Shown piece after piece: positions 1 to 8,765 of a stretch of 64,000 bases of DNA (positions are counted from its first letter, which is position 1; every line of letters begins with the position of its first letter). This stretch comes from Paraliobacillus salinarum (GTDB lineage Bacteria; Bacillota; Bacilli; Bacillales; Amphibacillaceae). Where the stretch lies: positions 143,773 through 207,772 of the forward strand of contig NZ_JACEFA010000005.1 in the NCBI RefSeq assembly GCF_014083865.1, read 5' to 3'. Under the pieces are notes generated by a model. The model was given only the letters and a program-made list of their open reading frames with translations. It did no database searches and had not been told where the DNA came from. The translations under genes and the position numbers were made by a program.

Positions 1-106
1 TGTGCTTTTAGAAGCAGATGTTAGTAGAAAAAAAAGAAAAAAAGTAATTGATAAGATGGCAGCAGTGATGATCTTACAAGGTTATCTTGATGCTAATCAA
101 AATTAG
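1..106 (+). CDS. ruvX: Holliday junction resolvase-like RuvX/YqgF, C-terminal end (partial)
   Basis: An open frame enters from the left edge and codes for the last 34 residues of a protein that stops at a TAG at 104-106. The end contains [14 protein letters not shown] followed by a helix and GYLD, which resembles the C-terminus of the RuvX/YqgF (YrrK) RNase H-fold nuclease family. That family acts in 16S rRNA 5'-end processing and possibly in recombination. In B. subtilis yrrK directly precedes yrzB and yrrL, as here. The stop overlaps the ribosome binding site of the next gene, so the two are probably cotranscribed. The catalytic residues lie outside the window. Confidence 0.8.
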   Translation, partial: VLLEADVSRKKRKKVIDKMAAVMILQGYLDANQN

Positions 107-116
107 GAGGCTAACT

Positions 117-395
117 ATGGCTTTAGAAGAAAAAGAACGTATTATTATTCCTGACGAAAATGGAGAAGAGCATTTATTTGAAGTGCTTTTTACATTTGAC
201 ATTGACGAAAATGGTCAATCTTACATCGCTGTTGTTCCAGTTGAACAAAAAGATGATGAAGAAGTAGAAGTATTTGCATTCCGTTATGAAGACAAAGAAA
301 ATGAAGATGATTTAGCATTATTCCAAATTGAAACAGAAGAAGAATGGCAAATGGTTGAAGAAATGCTAAATACATTAACAGACGAAATGGAATAA
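117..395 (+). CDS. yrzB: DUF1292 family protein YrzB
   Basis: A 92-residue, very acidic protein starting MALEEKERIIIPDENG. The ATG at 117 is chosen because TAGGAGG lies just upstream; an in-frame upstream start at 87 falls inside ruvX and has no such site. The body reads as a small beta-rich domain (residues 10-55) followed by an acidic helix ending in TDEME. This fits the DUF1292 family, whose function is not known. It lies between ruvX and mltG as in B. subtilis. A strong hairpin terminator follows. Confidence 0.85.
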   Translation: MALEEKERIIIPDENGEEHLFEVLFTFDIDENGQSYIAVVPVEQKDDEEVEVFAFRYEDKENEDDLALFQIETEEEWQMVEEMLNTLTDEME

Positions 396-401
396 CCTAT
401 G

Positions 402-432
402 AAGCAGAGGGCAAACACCTTCTGCTTTTTTA
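402..432 (+). terminator. Intrinsic terminator after yrzB
   Basis: AAGCAGA at 402-408 pairs with TCTGCTT at 421-427, with extra GG/CC pairing inside, followed by a T-rich run. It ends the ruvX-yrzB transcript. Confidence 0.8.
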
Positions 433-600
433 TTTAATTTTTCTTACTAGTTTCACCACGCTTTATAAGTATTGCTCATAGAAAATATTATTTTGAATTA
501 AAAATGCGTTAAATGCCGATAAAATACAAAGTTTTTAAAATTACATAGAAATTATGTGGAATGTTGTAGTATAATATAGCGGGTGAAGGGAGGAATCAAG

Positions 601-1779
601 ATGTCCACGTCTGATCATGAACAAAATAACAAAGCAGAAATGCATAACGATAATAATCAAACACATGAACAAATGAAAAAAGAAAACTTTTTGAAGCGAT
701 GTAAAGAAGCTAGTACCGTAAGGAAGATTGTTTTCGGCCTATTATTGCTATTGTCGATAGTAATCGTTGTTGGAGGAACCTCTGGATATTTTTATGTTAA
801 AAATGGACTTGAACCAGTAGATCCATCTGATGAATCAACGAAAACAGTAACAATACCGTTAGGATCTTCTACTTCACAAATTGCTAGTATTTTAGAAGAT
901 AATGGGATCATTTCGAATGATTTAATTTATCGCTTTTATGTTAAGTTTAATAACGCGTCACAATTCCAAGCTGGGGAATATCAACTTTCTCCTTCAATGT
1001 CATTAAAGGAGATCACTGATAAAATACAAACAGGTGTTATTATGCAAGATCCTGTGTTTAGTGTGACGATACCAGAAGGAAAAACTTTAGAAGAGATAGC
1101 TCAACTCTATGAAACGAATGCAGAGATTGATGCAGATGAATTTATGAAAAAAATGAAAGATCAAGAATACATCAAACAATTGATTGATGCATATCCTGAA
1201 ATTTTATCTGATAAGATTTTAGCAGAGGATATACGCTATCCTTTAGAAGGGTATTTATTTGCTGCTACCTATCAATTTTATGAAAAGAATCCATCTATCG
1301 ATAGTATTATTCATGATATGCTAGAGAAAACGCAGCAAGTAGTAATGGATTACTCACCACAAATAGATAAGGTAAAAGAATATAGTGTACATGAGGTATT
1401 AACATTAGCTTCACTAGTTGAAAAAGAAGCTAGAACCCAAGAAGATCGGGAACGTATTGCCGGTGTCTTCTTTAATCGTTTGAATAAAGATATGATTCTT
1501 CAAACAGATCCAACCGTGTTATACGCGTTAGGTGAGCATAAGGATCGAGTATTATACAAAGACTTAGAGGTAGAATCACCTTATAATACTTATCAAAATA
1601 AAGGATTAACACCTGGTCCTATATCCAATTTTGGTGAAAACTCACTTGATGCAGTGCTAGACCCTGAGTCAACAAATTACCTATACTTTGTTGCTGCGCC
1701 AGATGGAGAGGTTTATTATGCTGAAACGTATGACAGACATAAGCAGTTAGTACAAGAACATCTAAGACGAAGTAAATAA
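601..1779 (+). CDS. mltG: Endolytic transglycosylase MltG (YceG-like)
   Basis: A 392-residue membrane-anchored murein lytic transglycosylase that would cleave nascent glycan strands outside the membrane. The polar N-terminal tail (1-45) is followed by one transmembrane helix (about 46-66). Next come a LysM-like part and the YceG catalytic domain, with LASLVEKEA (the Glu expected to be catalytic), LQTDPTVLYALG and the GLTPGPI...DPESTNYLYFVA block near the C-terminus. The ATG at 601 follows GGGAGG; an in-frame GTG at 583 overlaps that site and is less likely. A TATAAT at 570-575 may be its -10 box, although no good -35 is visible. Confidence 0.93.
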   Translation: MSTSDHEQNNKAEMHNDNNQTHEQMKKENFLKRCKEASTVRKIVFGLLLLLSIVIVVGGTSGYFYVKNGLEPVDPSDESTKTVTIPLGSSTSQIASILEDNGIISNDLIYRFYVKFNNASQFQAGEYQLSPSMSLKEITDKIQTGVIMQDPVFSVTIPEGKTLEEIAQLYETNAEIDADEFMKKMKDQEYIKQLIDAYPEILSDKILAEDIRYPLEGYLFAATYQFYEKNPSIDSIIHDMLEKTQQVVMDYSPQIDKVKEYSVHEVLTLASLVEKEARTQEDRERIAGVFFNRLNKDMILQTDPTVLYALGEHKDRVLYKDLEVESPYNTYQNKGLTPGPISNFGENSLDAVLDPESTNYLYFVAAPDGEVYYAETYDRHKQLVQEHLRRSK

Positions 1780-1785
1780 TTTAAA

Positions 1786-1816
1786 AAGGGAGACTTTAAA
1801 CGAGTTTCCCTTATTT
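1786..1816 (+). terminator. Hairpin terminator after mltG
   Basis: AAGGGAGAC at 1786-1794 pairs with GTTTCCCTT at 1804-1812 with one G-T wobble, followed by ATTTTC. Confidence 0.6.
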
Positions 1817-1868
1817 TCTATCCTAGTGAGCATTAAGTTGATAGGTATATACTATAGAGATAGGATGA

Positions 1869-2522
1869 ATGACAGAAATGAATAGCAAGTATTTAGAAAG
1901 TTTATTAAAAGAAACACCTGAATGGATTAAAGAACTTGAGACGTATGCGACTCTTAATCAAGTGCCAATTATGGAACCGCTAGGAATTGATTTTTTAACG
2001 CAACTAATAAGAATAAAGCAACCGAAAAAAATTTTAGAAATTGGCACTGCTATCGGGTATTCAGCATTAAGAATGCTTGAAGCGTACCCACAAACATCGA
2101 TTATAACCATTGAACGTGATGAAGCGCGTTATAAACAAGCACTTATTAATTTAGAAAAATATGATCAAGCAAATAAAATCAAAGTCATATTTGGTGATGC
2201 TCTAGAAAGCGAAGAAATAGTTAGAAATGAAGGACCTTATGATGTACTGTTTGTTGATGCAGCAAAAGGACAATATAAACGCTTTTTTGAATTGTATGCA
2301 CCTATGCTTGCAAATGACGGGATCATTATATCGGATAATGTACTATTTAAAGGTTTGGTAGCATCAGAAGAAATATCCGATGTGAAAAGAAAGAATAATT
2401 TAGTAAATAAGATTAAAGCATATAATCAATGGTTAACTAGCCATTCGGACTATCATACATCTATTATTCCGATAGGTGATGGAGTAGCTATTACAACAAG
2501 AAAACAAAATACAACAGATTAG
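1869..2522 (+). CDS. trmR: tRNA 5-hydroxyuridine methyltransferase TrmR (YrrM)
   Basis: A 217-residue SAM-dependent O-methyltransferase of the catechol-OMT/YrrM type. The SAM-binding motif ILEIGTAIGYSALR is near residue 57, DVLFVDAAKGQY near 128 and GIIISDNVLFKGLV near 150. The B. subtilis orthologue YrrM (TrmR) methylates 5-hydroxyuridine at tRNA position 34 to 5-methoxyuridine, so that role is inferred by family and gene order. The enzymes making the substrate (yrrN and yrrO, trhP type) lie between yrrM and udk in B. subtilis. Here udk follows after only 19 bases. Confidence 0.82.
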   Translation: MTEMNSKYLESLLKETPEWIKELETYATLNQVPIMEPLGIDFLTQLIRIKQPKKILEIGTAIGYSALRMLEAYPQTSIITIERDEARYKQALINLEKYDQANKIKVIFGDALESEEIVRNEGPYDVLFVDAAKGQYKRFFELYAPMLANDGIIISDNVLFKGLVASEEISDVKRKNNLVNKIKAYNQWLTSHSDYHTSIIPIGDGVAITTRKQNTTD

Positions 2523-2541
2523 TAAAGGGGTATGAAAGATA

Positions 2542-3177
2542 ATGAAAGAGAAACCTATTATAATTGGTGTAGCGGGTGGTTCAGGTTCAGGTAAAACGTC
2601 TGTCACTCGATCAATTTGTCAACGATTTGCAGACAAGACCATTTTGGTGCTTGAACAAGATTATTATTACAAAGACCAATCACATCTACCTTTTGAGGAG
2701 AGATTACAAACAAACTATGATCATCCCTTTGCTTTTGATAACGATTTGTTAATCGAACATGTCAATCAATTGATTCAGCATCAAGCAATTGAAAAACCAA
2801 TCTATGATTACAAACGTCATACGAGATCTAAAGACGTGTTAGAAGTTGAGCCGAAAGAAGTAATTATTTTAGAGGGAATACTTATTTTAGAAGACCCACG
2901 GTTAGTTGATCTAATGGATATTAAGGTGTATGTAGATACAGATGCAGATGTTAGAATTATCCGCCGACTGCTTAGAGATATAAAAGAAAGAGGGAGAACA
3001 ATTGATTCTGTGATCGACCAATATATTAATGTCGTTCGTCCAATGCATTTACAGTTCGTTGAGCCAACAAAGCGTTATGCAGATATAATTATTCCTGAGG
3101 GCGGAGAAAATCATGTTGCAATTGATTTGATGGCGACAAAAATTCAAACGATTTTAAATCGAAAAGAAAATAACTAG
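2542..3177 (+). CDS. udk: Uridine kinase
   Basis: A 211-residue P-loop kinase of pyrimidine salvage that phosphorylates uridine and cytidine. The Walker A motif [12 protein letters not shown] lies at residues 9-20. [14 protein letters not shown] and YDYKRHTRS follow as expected for the family, and the length is typical. AAAGGGG upstream is a good ribosome binding site. It sits between trmR and greA, as in B. subtilis apart from the lost yrrN and yrrO. Confidence 0.95.
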   Translation: MKEKPIIIGVAGGSGSGKTSVTRSICQRFADKTILVLEQDYYYKDQSHLPFEERLQTNYDHPFAFDNDLLIEHVNQLIQHQAIEKPIYDYKRHTRSKDVLEVEPKEVIILEGILILEDPRLVDLMDIKVYVDTDADVRIIRRLLRDIKERGRTIDSVIDQYINVVRPMHLQFVEPTKRYADIIIPEGGENHVAIDLMATKIQTILNRKENN

Positions 3178-3248
3178 TACTTAATAAACTAACTATTGAA
3201 AAATTCTCTAAAATCTGCCATAGTATTGGTTAGTACATTTATTAACCG

Positions 3249-3278
3249 TTTACTTTTCAATAAGTGAATAGGTATATT
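3249..3278 (+). promoter_or_regulatory. Candidate sigma-A promoter for greA
   Basis: TTTACT at 3249-3254 and TATATT at 3273-3278 are separated by 18 bases. They lie about 70 bases before the greA start in the 168-base gap after udk. This is a match by eye only. Confidence 0.4.
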
Positions 3279-3345
3279 TCTTTCTTTGTAAGAATAAATA
3301 TCAGAAAAATACTTGAAAAAGGTTTGGATTAAAGGAGTGTAACTT

Positions 3346-3822
3346 ATGGCTATAGAAAAAAGCTATTATATGACACAAGAAGGTAAAGAAAAATTAGAAA
3401 AAGAATTACATGATTTGAAAACAATAAAACGTCAAGAAGTGGTAGAACGGATTAAAGTTGCTAGAGACTTTGGTGACCTATCTGAGAACTCTGAATATGA
3501 TGCAGCAAAAGATGAACAAGCTTTTGTGGAATCTAGAATTGGCCAAGTCGAAAACATGATCCGTAATGCGGTTATTATCGAAAATAATGATCAAAATCCT
3601 AATGTCGTTTCATTAGGAAAATCAGTTACCTTTAAAGAATTACCTGATGGTGACGAGGAAACCTATATGATTGTAGGTAGTGCAGAGGCTGATCCTTTCG
3701 AGGGGAAAATATCGAATGATTCACCAATCGCTAAAAGCTTACTTGGCTGTGAAATTGGTCATGAAGTGACTGTACCGACACCTGCTGGAGACATGCATGT
3801 TAAAATTATAAGTGTTGACTAA
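3346..3822 (+). CDS. greA: Transcription elongation factor GreA
   Basis: A 158-residue GreA. The N-terminal coiled-coil hairpin carries the conserved [16 protein letters not shown] stretch, whose acidic tip stimulates transcript cleavage by backtracked RNA polymerase. A C-terminal FKBP-like domain follows (about 80-158). The start at 3346 follows AAAGGAG. It appears to be its own unit, with a possible promoter before it and a strong terminator after it. Confidence 0.96.
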   Translation: MAIEKSYYMTQEGKEKLEKELHDLKTIKRQEVVERIKVARDFGDLSENSEYDAAKDEQAFVESRIGQVENMIRNAVIIENNDQNPNVVSLGKSVTFKELPDGDEETYMIVGSAEADPFEGKISNDSPIAKSLLGCEIGHEVTVPTPAGDMHVKIISVD

Positions 3823-3824
3823 TT

Positions 3825-3856
3825 AAGAACTTGGCATATTGCCAAGTTCTTTTATC
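3825..3856 (+). terminator. Terminator after greA
   Basis: A perfect 11-base stem, AAGAACTTGGC at 3825-3835 with GCCAAGTTCTT at 3841-3851, with a 5-base loop and a following T run. Confidence 0.9.
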
Positions 3857-3963
3857 CATAAGTATGAATAACGTTAATAAGCGTTCTTTATGGATAGGAC
3901 AAGCATAGTATAAAGAAGTTAGATTACTCTAACTAAAATAATAATAATCAGGGAGGGAGAAAT

Positions 3964-4677
3964 ATGCCGGAAGAATATGATTACCATTTAAGTAGAACAA
4001 ATCGTTTTGAAAAACGTCGAAAAAACAAAAAATTACTTATTATATTTAGTATTAGTGCAGCAGTGATTCTCTTGTTGTTTTTTACTGTTCAATTAATAAC
4101 TGGTGATCCTGCAGAAGAACAATCTGCTCAAAATGATCAACAGCCAGTACAAGACAGTGAACAAACAGAGCAAGCAAACCAATCGGATATTGACGGATTA
4201 GAAGATAAAGATAACGCTGATAAAGAACAATCAGATGAAGAGTCAACCATTCGTAATGATGAAGCAGAAGCTAATTCTAATTCAAATGTAAAATTAGAAA
4301 AAGTGGAAACCGATGATGAGCTAGTGGTGAATGCATATACTGGAGATTGGAGCCCTATACCGACTGAGCAATCAGGACCTCATGAAATTTCTTGGGAACA
4401 GGAATCACAGGACTGGGAGGAAATGATGGAAGCTGCTACTTTGGCTACAGGTGTCACACAAGAAGACATGTCTTATTTATGGGTATCAGGTGATGGTCCG
4501 CAAAAGGTAGTTGCAACATTTTCAAATAAGGCAGAATCTGAACATTACCGTGTGTATTTATCTTGGATTGAAAATGAAGGATGGCAGCCTCAAAGAGTGG
4601 ATGAATTAAAAGAAAATGATCAGAGACACCGATTCAATTCAGATGAATCATCCGAAGAAGAATCAACTGAAGAATAG
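3964..4677 (+). CDS. yrrS: YrrS-like DUF1510 membrane-anchored protein
   Basis: A 237-residue protein with a basic N-terminus, one transmembrane helix (about 23-43) and a long acidic Gln/Glu/Asp/Ser-rich linker (about 48-115). A C-terminal globular domain (about 120-225) contains [17 protein letters not shown] and [16 protein letters not shown]. That domain fits the DUF1510 family represented by B. subtilis YrrS, which is encoded at the same place after greA. The exact function is unknown. Its position near wall genes and its outside-facing domain suggest an envelope role (inference). GGGAGGGAG precedes the ATG. Confidence 0.78.
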   Translation: MPEEYDYHLSRTNRFEKRRKNKKLLIIFSISAAVILLLFFTVQLITGDPAEEQSAQNDQQPVQDSEQTEQANQSDIDGLEDKDNADKEQSDEESTIRNDEAEANSNSNVKLEKVETDDELVVNAYTGDWSPIPTEQSGPHEISWEQESQDWEEMMEAATLATGVTQEDMSYLWVSGDGPQKVVATFSNKAESEHYRVYLSWIENEGWQPQRVDELKENDQRHRFNSDESSEEESTEE

Positions 4678-4690
4678 AGGAGAGTCTAAA

Positions 4691-5386
4691 TTGAAAATAG
4701 GTATTATAGGTGCAATGGATGAGGAAATAACATTATTAAGAAATAAAATGACAATACACGATGAGGTAACGATCGCTAACTGTAGATTTATTGAAGGTGA
4801 ATTAGAAAATAAAGATATTGTTCTTTTACAATCAGGTATAGGTAAAGTAAACGCCGCGATGGCAACTACTATATTACACGAGCGATATAAGCCAAGCCAT
4901 ATTATTAACACAGGCTCAGCTGGTGGTTTTGATGAAAAATTACAGGTTGGTGATTTAGTAATCGGCAATGAGGTAACACATCATGATGTAGATGTGACTG
5001 CTTTTGATTATGTTTATGGCCAAGTTCCTGGTATGCCAGCACGTTATTTAGCGAATGAACAATTAATGGAATATACAGAAGCAGCGATTAATGATTTTAC
5101 CGATTTGAATCAATGTAAGCGCGGATTAATTGCGACGGGTGATTCTTTTATGAGTGATTCCAATAGAGTGGCATTTGTTAGAGAGACCTTCCCTAATCTT
5201 ATTGCTGCGGAGATGGAAGCTGCTGCCATTGCACAAGTTTGTCATCAATACGAAACACCATTTGTTGTTATTAGAGCTTTGTCAGATATTGCTGGTAAAG
5301 AATCGTCTATTTCATTTGATGCATTTTTGCAAACAGCAGCAAAACATGCCTCAGAATTAATTATAAAAGTACTACAAAAAATGTAG
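4691..5386 (+). CDS. mtnN: 5'-methylthioadenosine/S-adenosylhomocysteine nucleosidase
   Basis: A 231-residue nucleosidase that cleaves methylthioadenosine and S-adenosylhomocysteine in methionine salvage and the activated methyl cycle. Family motifs are [13 protein letters not shown] at the N-terminus, TGSAGGFD near 75, ATGDSFM near 150, and the MEAAAIAQV and RALSDIA blocks. The TTG at 4691 is chosen because it follows GAGGAGAG and gives exactly the usual family length. The frame is open further upstream into yrrS, but that extension is unlike the family. B. subtilis mccA and mccB, which follow mtnN there, are absent. Confidence 0.93.
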   Translation: MKIGIIGAMDEEITLLRNKMTIHDEVTIANCRFIEGELENKDIVLLQSGIGKVNAAMATTILHERYKPSHIINTGSAGGFDEKLQVGDLVIGNEVTHHDVDVTAFDYVYGQVPGMPARYLANEQLMEYTEAAINDFTDLNQCKRGLIATGDSFMSDSNRVAFVRETFPNLIAAEMEAAAIAQVCHQYETPFVVIRALSDIAGKESSISFDAFLQTAAKHASELIIKVLQKM

Positions 5387-5470
5387 CTCTAAAATGAATG
5401 AATTACCAGGTAACTAGTTGCCTTTACCATGTTATGATAGTTTTATATCATAATAGAAAGGGGAGGCAAC

Positions 5471-5695
5471 ATGGAGCAAGCGATCATAGATCGAGTAATT
5501 GATTATAGCCGCTTTACTTTTGTGCTTCTCATTTTAAGTGCATATTTGTATGCCGGAATGTTAATTCAATTATATATAAGACAAACAACAGAACATACCA
5601 GCTTCATTGTTTATTTACTGGTGTTATGTTTATTGGGAGCATGTTTTTTTGCAATGAAGATAAATAGGTTGAGTCATAAAAACGATGTCATGTAA
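5471..5695 (+). CDS. yrhC: Small membrane protein, YrhC-like
   Basis: A 74-residue protein with two predicted transmembrane helices (about 14-34 and 43-63) and a polar tail. Size, topology and position downstream of mtnN match B. subtilis YrhC, a membrane protein of unknown function. The sequence similarity is judged by eye and is modest. GGGGAGG precedes the ATG. A hairpin (TTATGATA at 5432-5439 with TATCATAA at 5446-5453) lies just upstream and could be part of its leader. Confidence 0.55.
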   Translation: MEQAIIDRVIDYSRFTFVLLILSAYLYAGMLIQLYIRQTTEHTSFIVYLLVLCLLGACFFAMKINRLSHKNDVM

Positions 5696-5706
5696 ATAGG
5701 GTGAAG

Positions 5707-5750
5707 AATATGGAACAAATGCAACTTTATATTTGTATTTGTTCCATATT
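5707..5750. terminator. Bidirectional terminator between yrhC and sigK
   Basis: A perfect 14-base inverted repeat, AATATGGAACAAAT at 5707-5720 with ATTTGTTCCATATT at 5737-5750, lies between two converging genes. The T-rich context is modest on each side. Confidence 0.7.
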
Positions 5751-5806
5751 TACATATATTTTGATGAGTGAAATTAGAAAGTAACTGAATTTTGATGTTA
5801 GTGTGG

Positions 5807-6505
5807 TTATTTTTCTTTACGATAGTACTCATGAAAAACTTTCATGAGAGCACGTTTTTCAATCCGTGATACATAGCTGCGTGATATGTTTAGTCTTCTT
5901 GCTATTTCCCGCTGTGTTAGTTCATCTTCGTTTGAGAGGCCATATCTACTAATAATTACCTGTTTTTCTCTTTTATCCAATATGTTTAAGTATTGTTTTA
6001 TTTTTTCAACTTCCATGTTTAGTTGGATAAATTCAACGATATCTTCATTCTCGGCTTCTAAAATATCAATTAAACTAATTTCGTTTCCTTCCTTATCCTG
6101 TCCGATGGGATCTTGCAAAGATACATCTTTCTTTGTTTTTTTTAGTGCACGTAAATGCATTAATATTTCGTTCTCTATACATCTCGCAGCATAAGTTGCT
6201 AACTTTGTTCCTTTACCTGCTGAATAACTCTCAATTCCTTTTATTAGGCCGATTGTTCCAACAGAAATTAGATCTTCTGTATCTTCGCCGGTGTTTTCGA
6301 ATTTTTTTACTATATGGGCAACTAGACGCAAATTATGTTCAATCAGCTTATTTCTTGCCTCCTCATCACCTTCTTGCATCTTTTGGATTTGTATTTGTTC
6401 CTCTTTTGGCTTGAGCGGTTGCGGGAAAGCGTGGTTTTTAACGTATGAAACAAAAAAAAGTACATCCTTCATAATAAAGGCAAGTGCACTTAAAACTACA
6501 GACAT
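5807..6505 (-). CDS. sigK: RNA polymerase sigma-K factor precursor (pro-sigma-K), intact gene
   Basis: A 232-residue sigma-70 family factor for late mother-cell sporulation genes. The first 20 residues form a hydrophobic pro-sequence, followed by [10 protein letters not shown] where the B. subtilis mature protein begins. Region 2 carries [18 protein letters not shown] and [17 protein letters not shown]. Region 4 carries [24 protein letters not shown]. The ATG at 6505 has GGAGGTG eight bases upstream; an in-frame ATG at 6535 lacks a site. The gene is continuous, so no skin-type element splits it. Confidence 0.95.
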   Translation of the reverse strand: MSVVLSALAFIMKDVLFFVSYVKNHAFPQPLKPKEEQIQIQKMQEGDEEARNKLIEHNLRLVAHIVKKFENTGEDTEDLISVGTIGLIKGIESYSAGKGTKLATYAARCIENEILMHLRALKKTKKDVSLQDPIGQDKEGNEISLIDILEAENEDIVEFIQLNMEVEKIKQYLNILDKREKQVIISRYGLSNEDELTQREIARRLNISRSYVSRIEKRALMKVFHEYYRKEK

Positions 6506-6610
6506 AGATGCACCTCCATAAAGTATTTGGGCCATAGCCTATACTTAACTTTATGATTGTGCTTGAAGAATTGTGTCTGTCCATGATCAATATGTTTTTA
6601 TCGATTAGAT

Positions 6611-6757
6611 TTAGCTAATGTTTTGATTTATATAATCAGTTTTAATGGATCTTTTACGCATCTCTTGCTCAATCAAATGAATGAAGTCAGGGTTTAATTG
6701 TAATTCATTGGCTTTGTAGTAAGACTCAACTAATAATTCATCTGATAAATTTTGCAT
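6611..6757 (-). CDS. sda: Sporulation checkpoint inhibitor Sda
   Basis: A 48-residue protein, [18 protein letters not shown] followed by [17 protein letters not shown]. This matches the helical-hairpin Sda family, which blocks the sporulation kinase KinA when replication initiation is disturbed or DNA is damaged. GGAGG lies seven bases before the ATG. Four DnaA-box-like sites lie 110-210 bases upstream, fitting the known control of B. subtilis sda by DnaA. It is transcribed in the same direction as sigK and divergently from yqeG. Confidence 0.9.
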   Translation of the reverse strand: MQNLSDELLVESYYKANELQLNPDFIHLIEQEMRKRSIKTDYINQNIS

Positions 6758-7137
6758 GATCTAACCTCCATTATTATTTGATAGAATTTGTATAAGTCGT
6801 TTTCATATGCTGATGAAATAGGTTAACATAACAGTAGCAAAATAAATTTATAGATACAAGCGATTAGTTATCTACATGCACCTGTAGATAACTTGTGAAT
6901 AAAGTGTTCAAAAATTAAAAAAAAGATTGATTTAAAGAGTATTATTTTGTTGATAAACTTATCCACATGTTGAAAAAAGAGAGAAATTGTCGAACGATTT
7001 ATACGGTTTTTTCTTAAAAAGATGCATAAAATAATTTTTTTGCTGTTTTTTACACAATTAGTTTTGAAAGAACGGTATAAATTGTTTATGATGAATAGGT
7101 GGAAATGATGTTATAGAATACTGAGGTGAGTTAAGTC
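6758..7137. other. 380-base sda-yqeG divergent intergenic region
   Basis: No protein gene is visible. The region holds the sda ribosome binding site, a DnaA-box-like cluster at 6868-6967, a very AT-rich stretch (6970-7080), and the yqeG ribosome binding site TGAGGTGAG. A TATAAA at 7076-7081 may be the yqeG -10 box, without a convincing -35. Confidence 0.6.
6868..6967. promoter_or_regulatory. Cluster of DnaA-box-like sites upstream of sda
   Basis: TTATCCACA at 6959-6967 is a perfect DnaA box. TTATCTACA at 6868-6876, its inverted copy TGTAGATAA at 6883-6891, and TGTGAATAA at 6894-6902 (TTATTCACA on the other strand) each differ by one base. The first two form a 24-base inverted repeat with 9-base arms. 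In B. subtilis DnaA binds the sda promoter region, so regulation of sda by DnaA is inferred. Confidence 0.8.
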
Positions 7138-7653
7138 GTGTTAAAAAGGTTTTTACCCAATCAACATGTACAAGATGTTTTTGAAATAACACCAGCGATG
7201 TTAAAAGAAAAAGGAATCAAAGGAATTATTACGGATTTGGATAATACGTTGGTTGCGTGGGATGTAGCTGATGCTACTCCAGAAATTATACAATGGTTTA
7301 AACAGATGGAAGATAACGGTATTCGTGTTACGATTATATCTAATAATAACGAGAAACGAGTGAAGTTGTTTTCGGAACCATTGAAAACCCCATTCGTTTA
7401 CAGTGCGCGTAAACCATTAACAAAAGCTTTTAAAAAAGCGTCTAAACAAATGGAGTTATCTAAAGATGAAATTGTAGTAATCGGTGATCAATTAATGACG
7501 GATGTGTTAGGCGGTAATAGTGCTGGTTTTTACACTATACTTGTCGTACCAATTGTTCAAACGGATGGGTTCTGGACAAAATTTAATCGTCGCGTGGAAC
7601 GTAGAATATTAAGCTGGATGAGAAGGAAAGGATTAATTACATGGAAAGAGTAA
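7138..7653 (+). CDS. yqeG: HAD-family phosphatase YqeG
   Basis: A 171-residue HAD superfamily IIIA phosphatase. DLDNTLVAWD (near residue 35) carries the nucleophile Asp. The motif II segment is VTIISNNNE and the late motif is VVIGDQLMTDVLGGN. Substrates are not known for B. subtilis YqeG. The GTG at 7138 follows TGAGGTGAG. The end overlaps yqeH by 13 bases, indicating translational coupling in the yqeG-yqeM operon. Confidence 0.9.
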   Translation: MLKRFLPNQHVQDVFEITPAMLKEKGIKGIITDLDNTLVAWDVADATPEIIQWFKQMEDNGIRVTIISNNNEKRVKLFSEPLKTPFVYSARKPLTKAFKKASKQMELSKDEIVVIGDQLMTDVLGGNSAGFYTILVVPIVQTDGFWTKFNRRVERRILSWMRRKGLITWKE

Positions 7654-8744
7654 CGTATTGTCAAGGTTGTGGTGTAGGTATCCAAACAAAGGATAAACAG
7701 GAACCAGGATATGCTCCTAGTTCTGCATTAACGAATGAAACGGTCATTTGTCAGCGATGTTTTCGACTAAAGCATTATAATGAAGTGCAGGATGTTTCAT
7801 ATACCGATCAAGATTTTTTGGATATGATTAGTCAAATCGGTCAATCAAAAGGGTTAATTGTTAAGATTGTAGATATTTTTGATTTCAGTGGTAGCTTTAT
7901 TAAGAGTATGCATCGACTAACTGGTAAAAACCCGATTATCTTAATAGGAAACAAAGTAGATTTGTTACCTAAATCAACGAATTTAAATCGATTAAAGCAC
8001 TGGATGAAAAAAACAGCTGCTGATTTAGGCTTGGTGGTACAGGACGTGTATTTAATTTCTGCTGCTAAAGGTAAAGGAATGGAAGAAGTTAAACATGCTA
8101 TTGAACATTACCGAAATGCGAATGATGTATATGTTGTCGGTTGTACAAACGTTGGGAAGTCAACATTCATTAATCGCTTAATCAATGAAACTACAGGAAC
8201 AAAGGATGCGATTACAACGTCGTATTTTCCTGGAACAACGTTAGGATTTATTGAAATACCATTAGATGAAAATACCGCACTGTTTGATACGCCTGGCGTA
8301 ATCAATCGAGGACAAATGGCACATTATATTTCAAATAAAGACTTGAAATTAATCACTCCTACGAAGGAAATAAAGCCAATTGTTCATCAGCTTCAATCGG
8401 GTCAAACCTTATTTATTGGTGGATTAGCAAGAATTGATTTTATTAAAGGTGAGAAACAACCATTTGTTTGTTATTTCGCCAATCAGCTATCAATTCATCG
8501 GACAAAGCTGGAAAATGCTGATGCATTGTATGAATCACATAAAGGGGAGTTACTTGCTCCACCAAGCAAAGAAAATCTGTCACAATTACCAGATTGGTCT
8601 ACACACACATTTAAAATTACTGGAGACAAAAAAGATATTGTCATACCTGGTCTTGGTTGGATTACGTTGTCCGGTGAGCCAGCAACTGTTTCTATTCATA
8701 CACCGAAAACAGTAGCTCCAGCTTTTCGAGATGCGATTATTTAA
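7641..8744 (+). CDS. yqeH: Ribosome biogenesis GTPase YqeH
   Basis: A 367-residue circularly permuted GTPase needed for 30S subunit assembly. An N-terminal zinc finger (CQGCG at 7-11 and CQRCFRLKHYNE near 38) is followed by permuted motifs: NKVDLLPK (G4) near 105, then GCTNVGKSTFINRL (G1) near 168, PGTT (G2) and DTPG (G3) near 216. A C-terminal RNA-binding region follows. Start codon and length agree with the family. Confidence 0.95.
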   Translation: MERVTYCQGCGVGIQTKDKQEPGYAPSSALTNETVICQRCFRLKHYNEVQDVSYTDQDFLDMISQIGQSKGLIVKIVDIFDFSGSFIKSMHRLTGKNPIILIGNKVDLLPKSTNLNRLKHWMKKTAADLGLVVQDVYLISAAKGKGMEEVKHAIEHYRNANDVYVVGCTNVGKSTFINRLINETTGTKDAITTSYFPGTTLGFIEIPLDENTALFDTPGVINRGQMAHYISNKDLKLITPTKEIKPIVHQLQSGQTLFIGGLARIDFIKGEKQPFVCYFANQLSIHRTKLENADALYESHKGELLAPPSKENLSQLPDWSTHTFKITGDKKDIVIPGLGWITLSGEPATVSIHTPKTVAPAFRDAII

Positions 8745-8765
8745 AGAAAATTAGGGAGGGATAAA

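Noticed and set aside
6541..6600. Sigma-E promoter for sigK on the minus strand
   Set aside because: A CATATT-like -35 is present, but the best -10 (GACACAAT) has too short a spacing; not strong enough to list.
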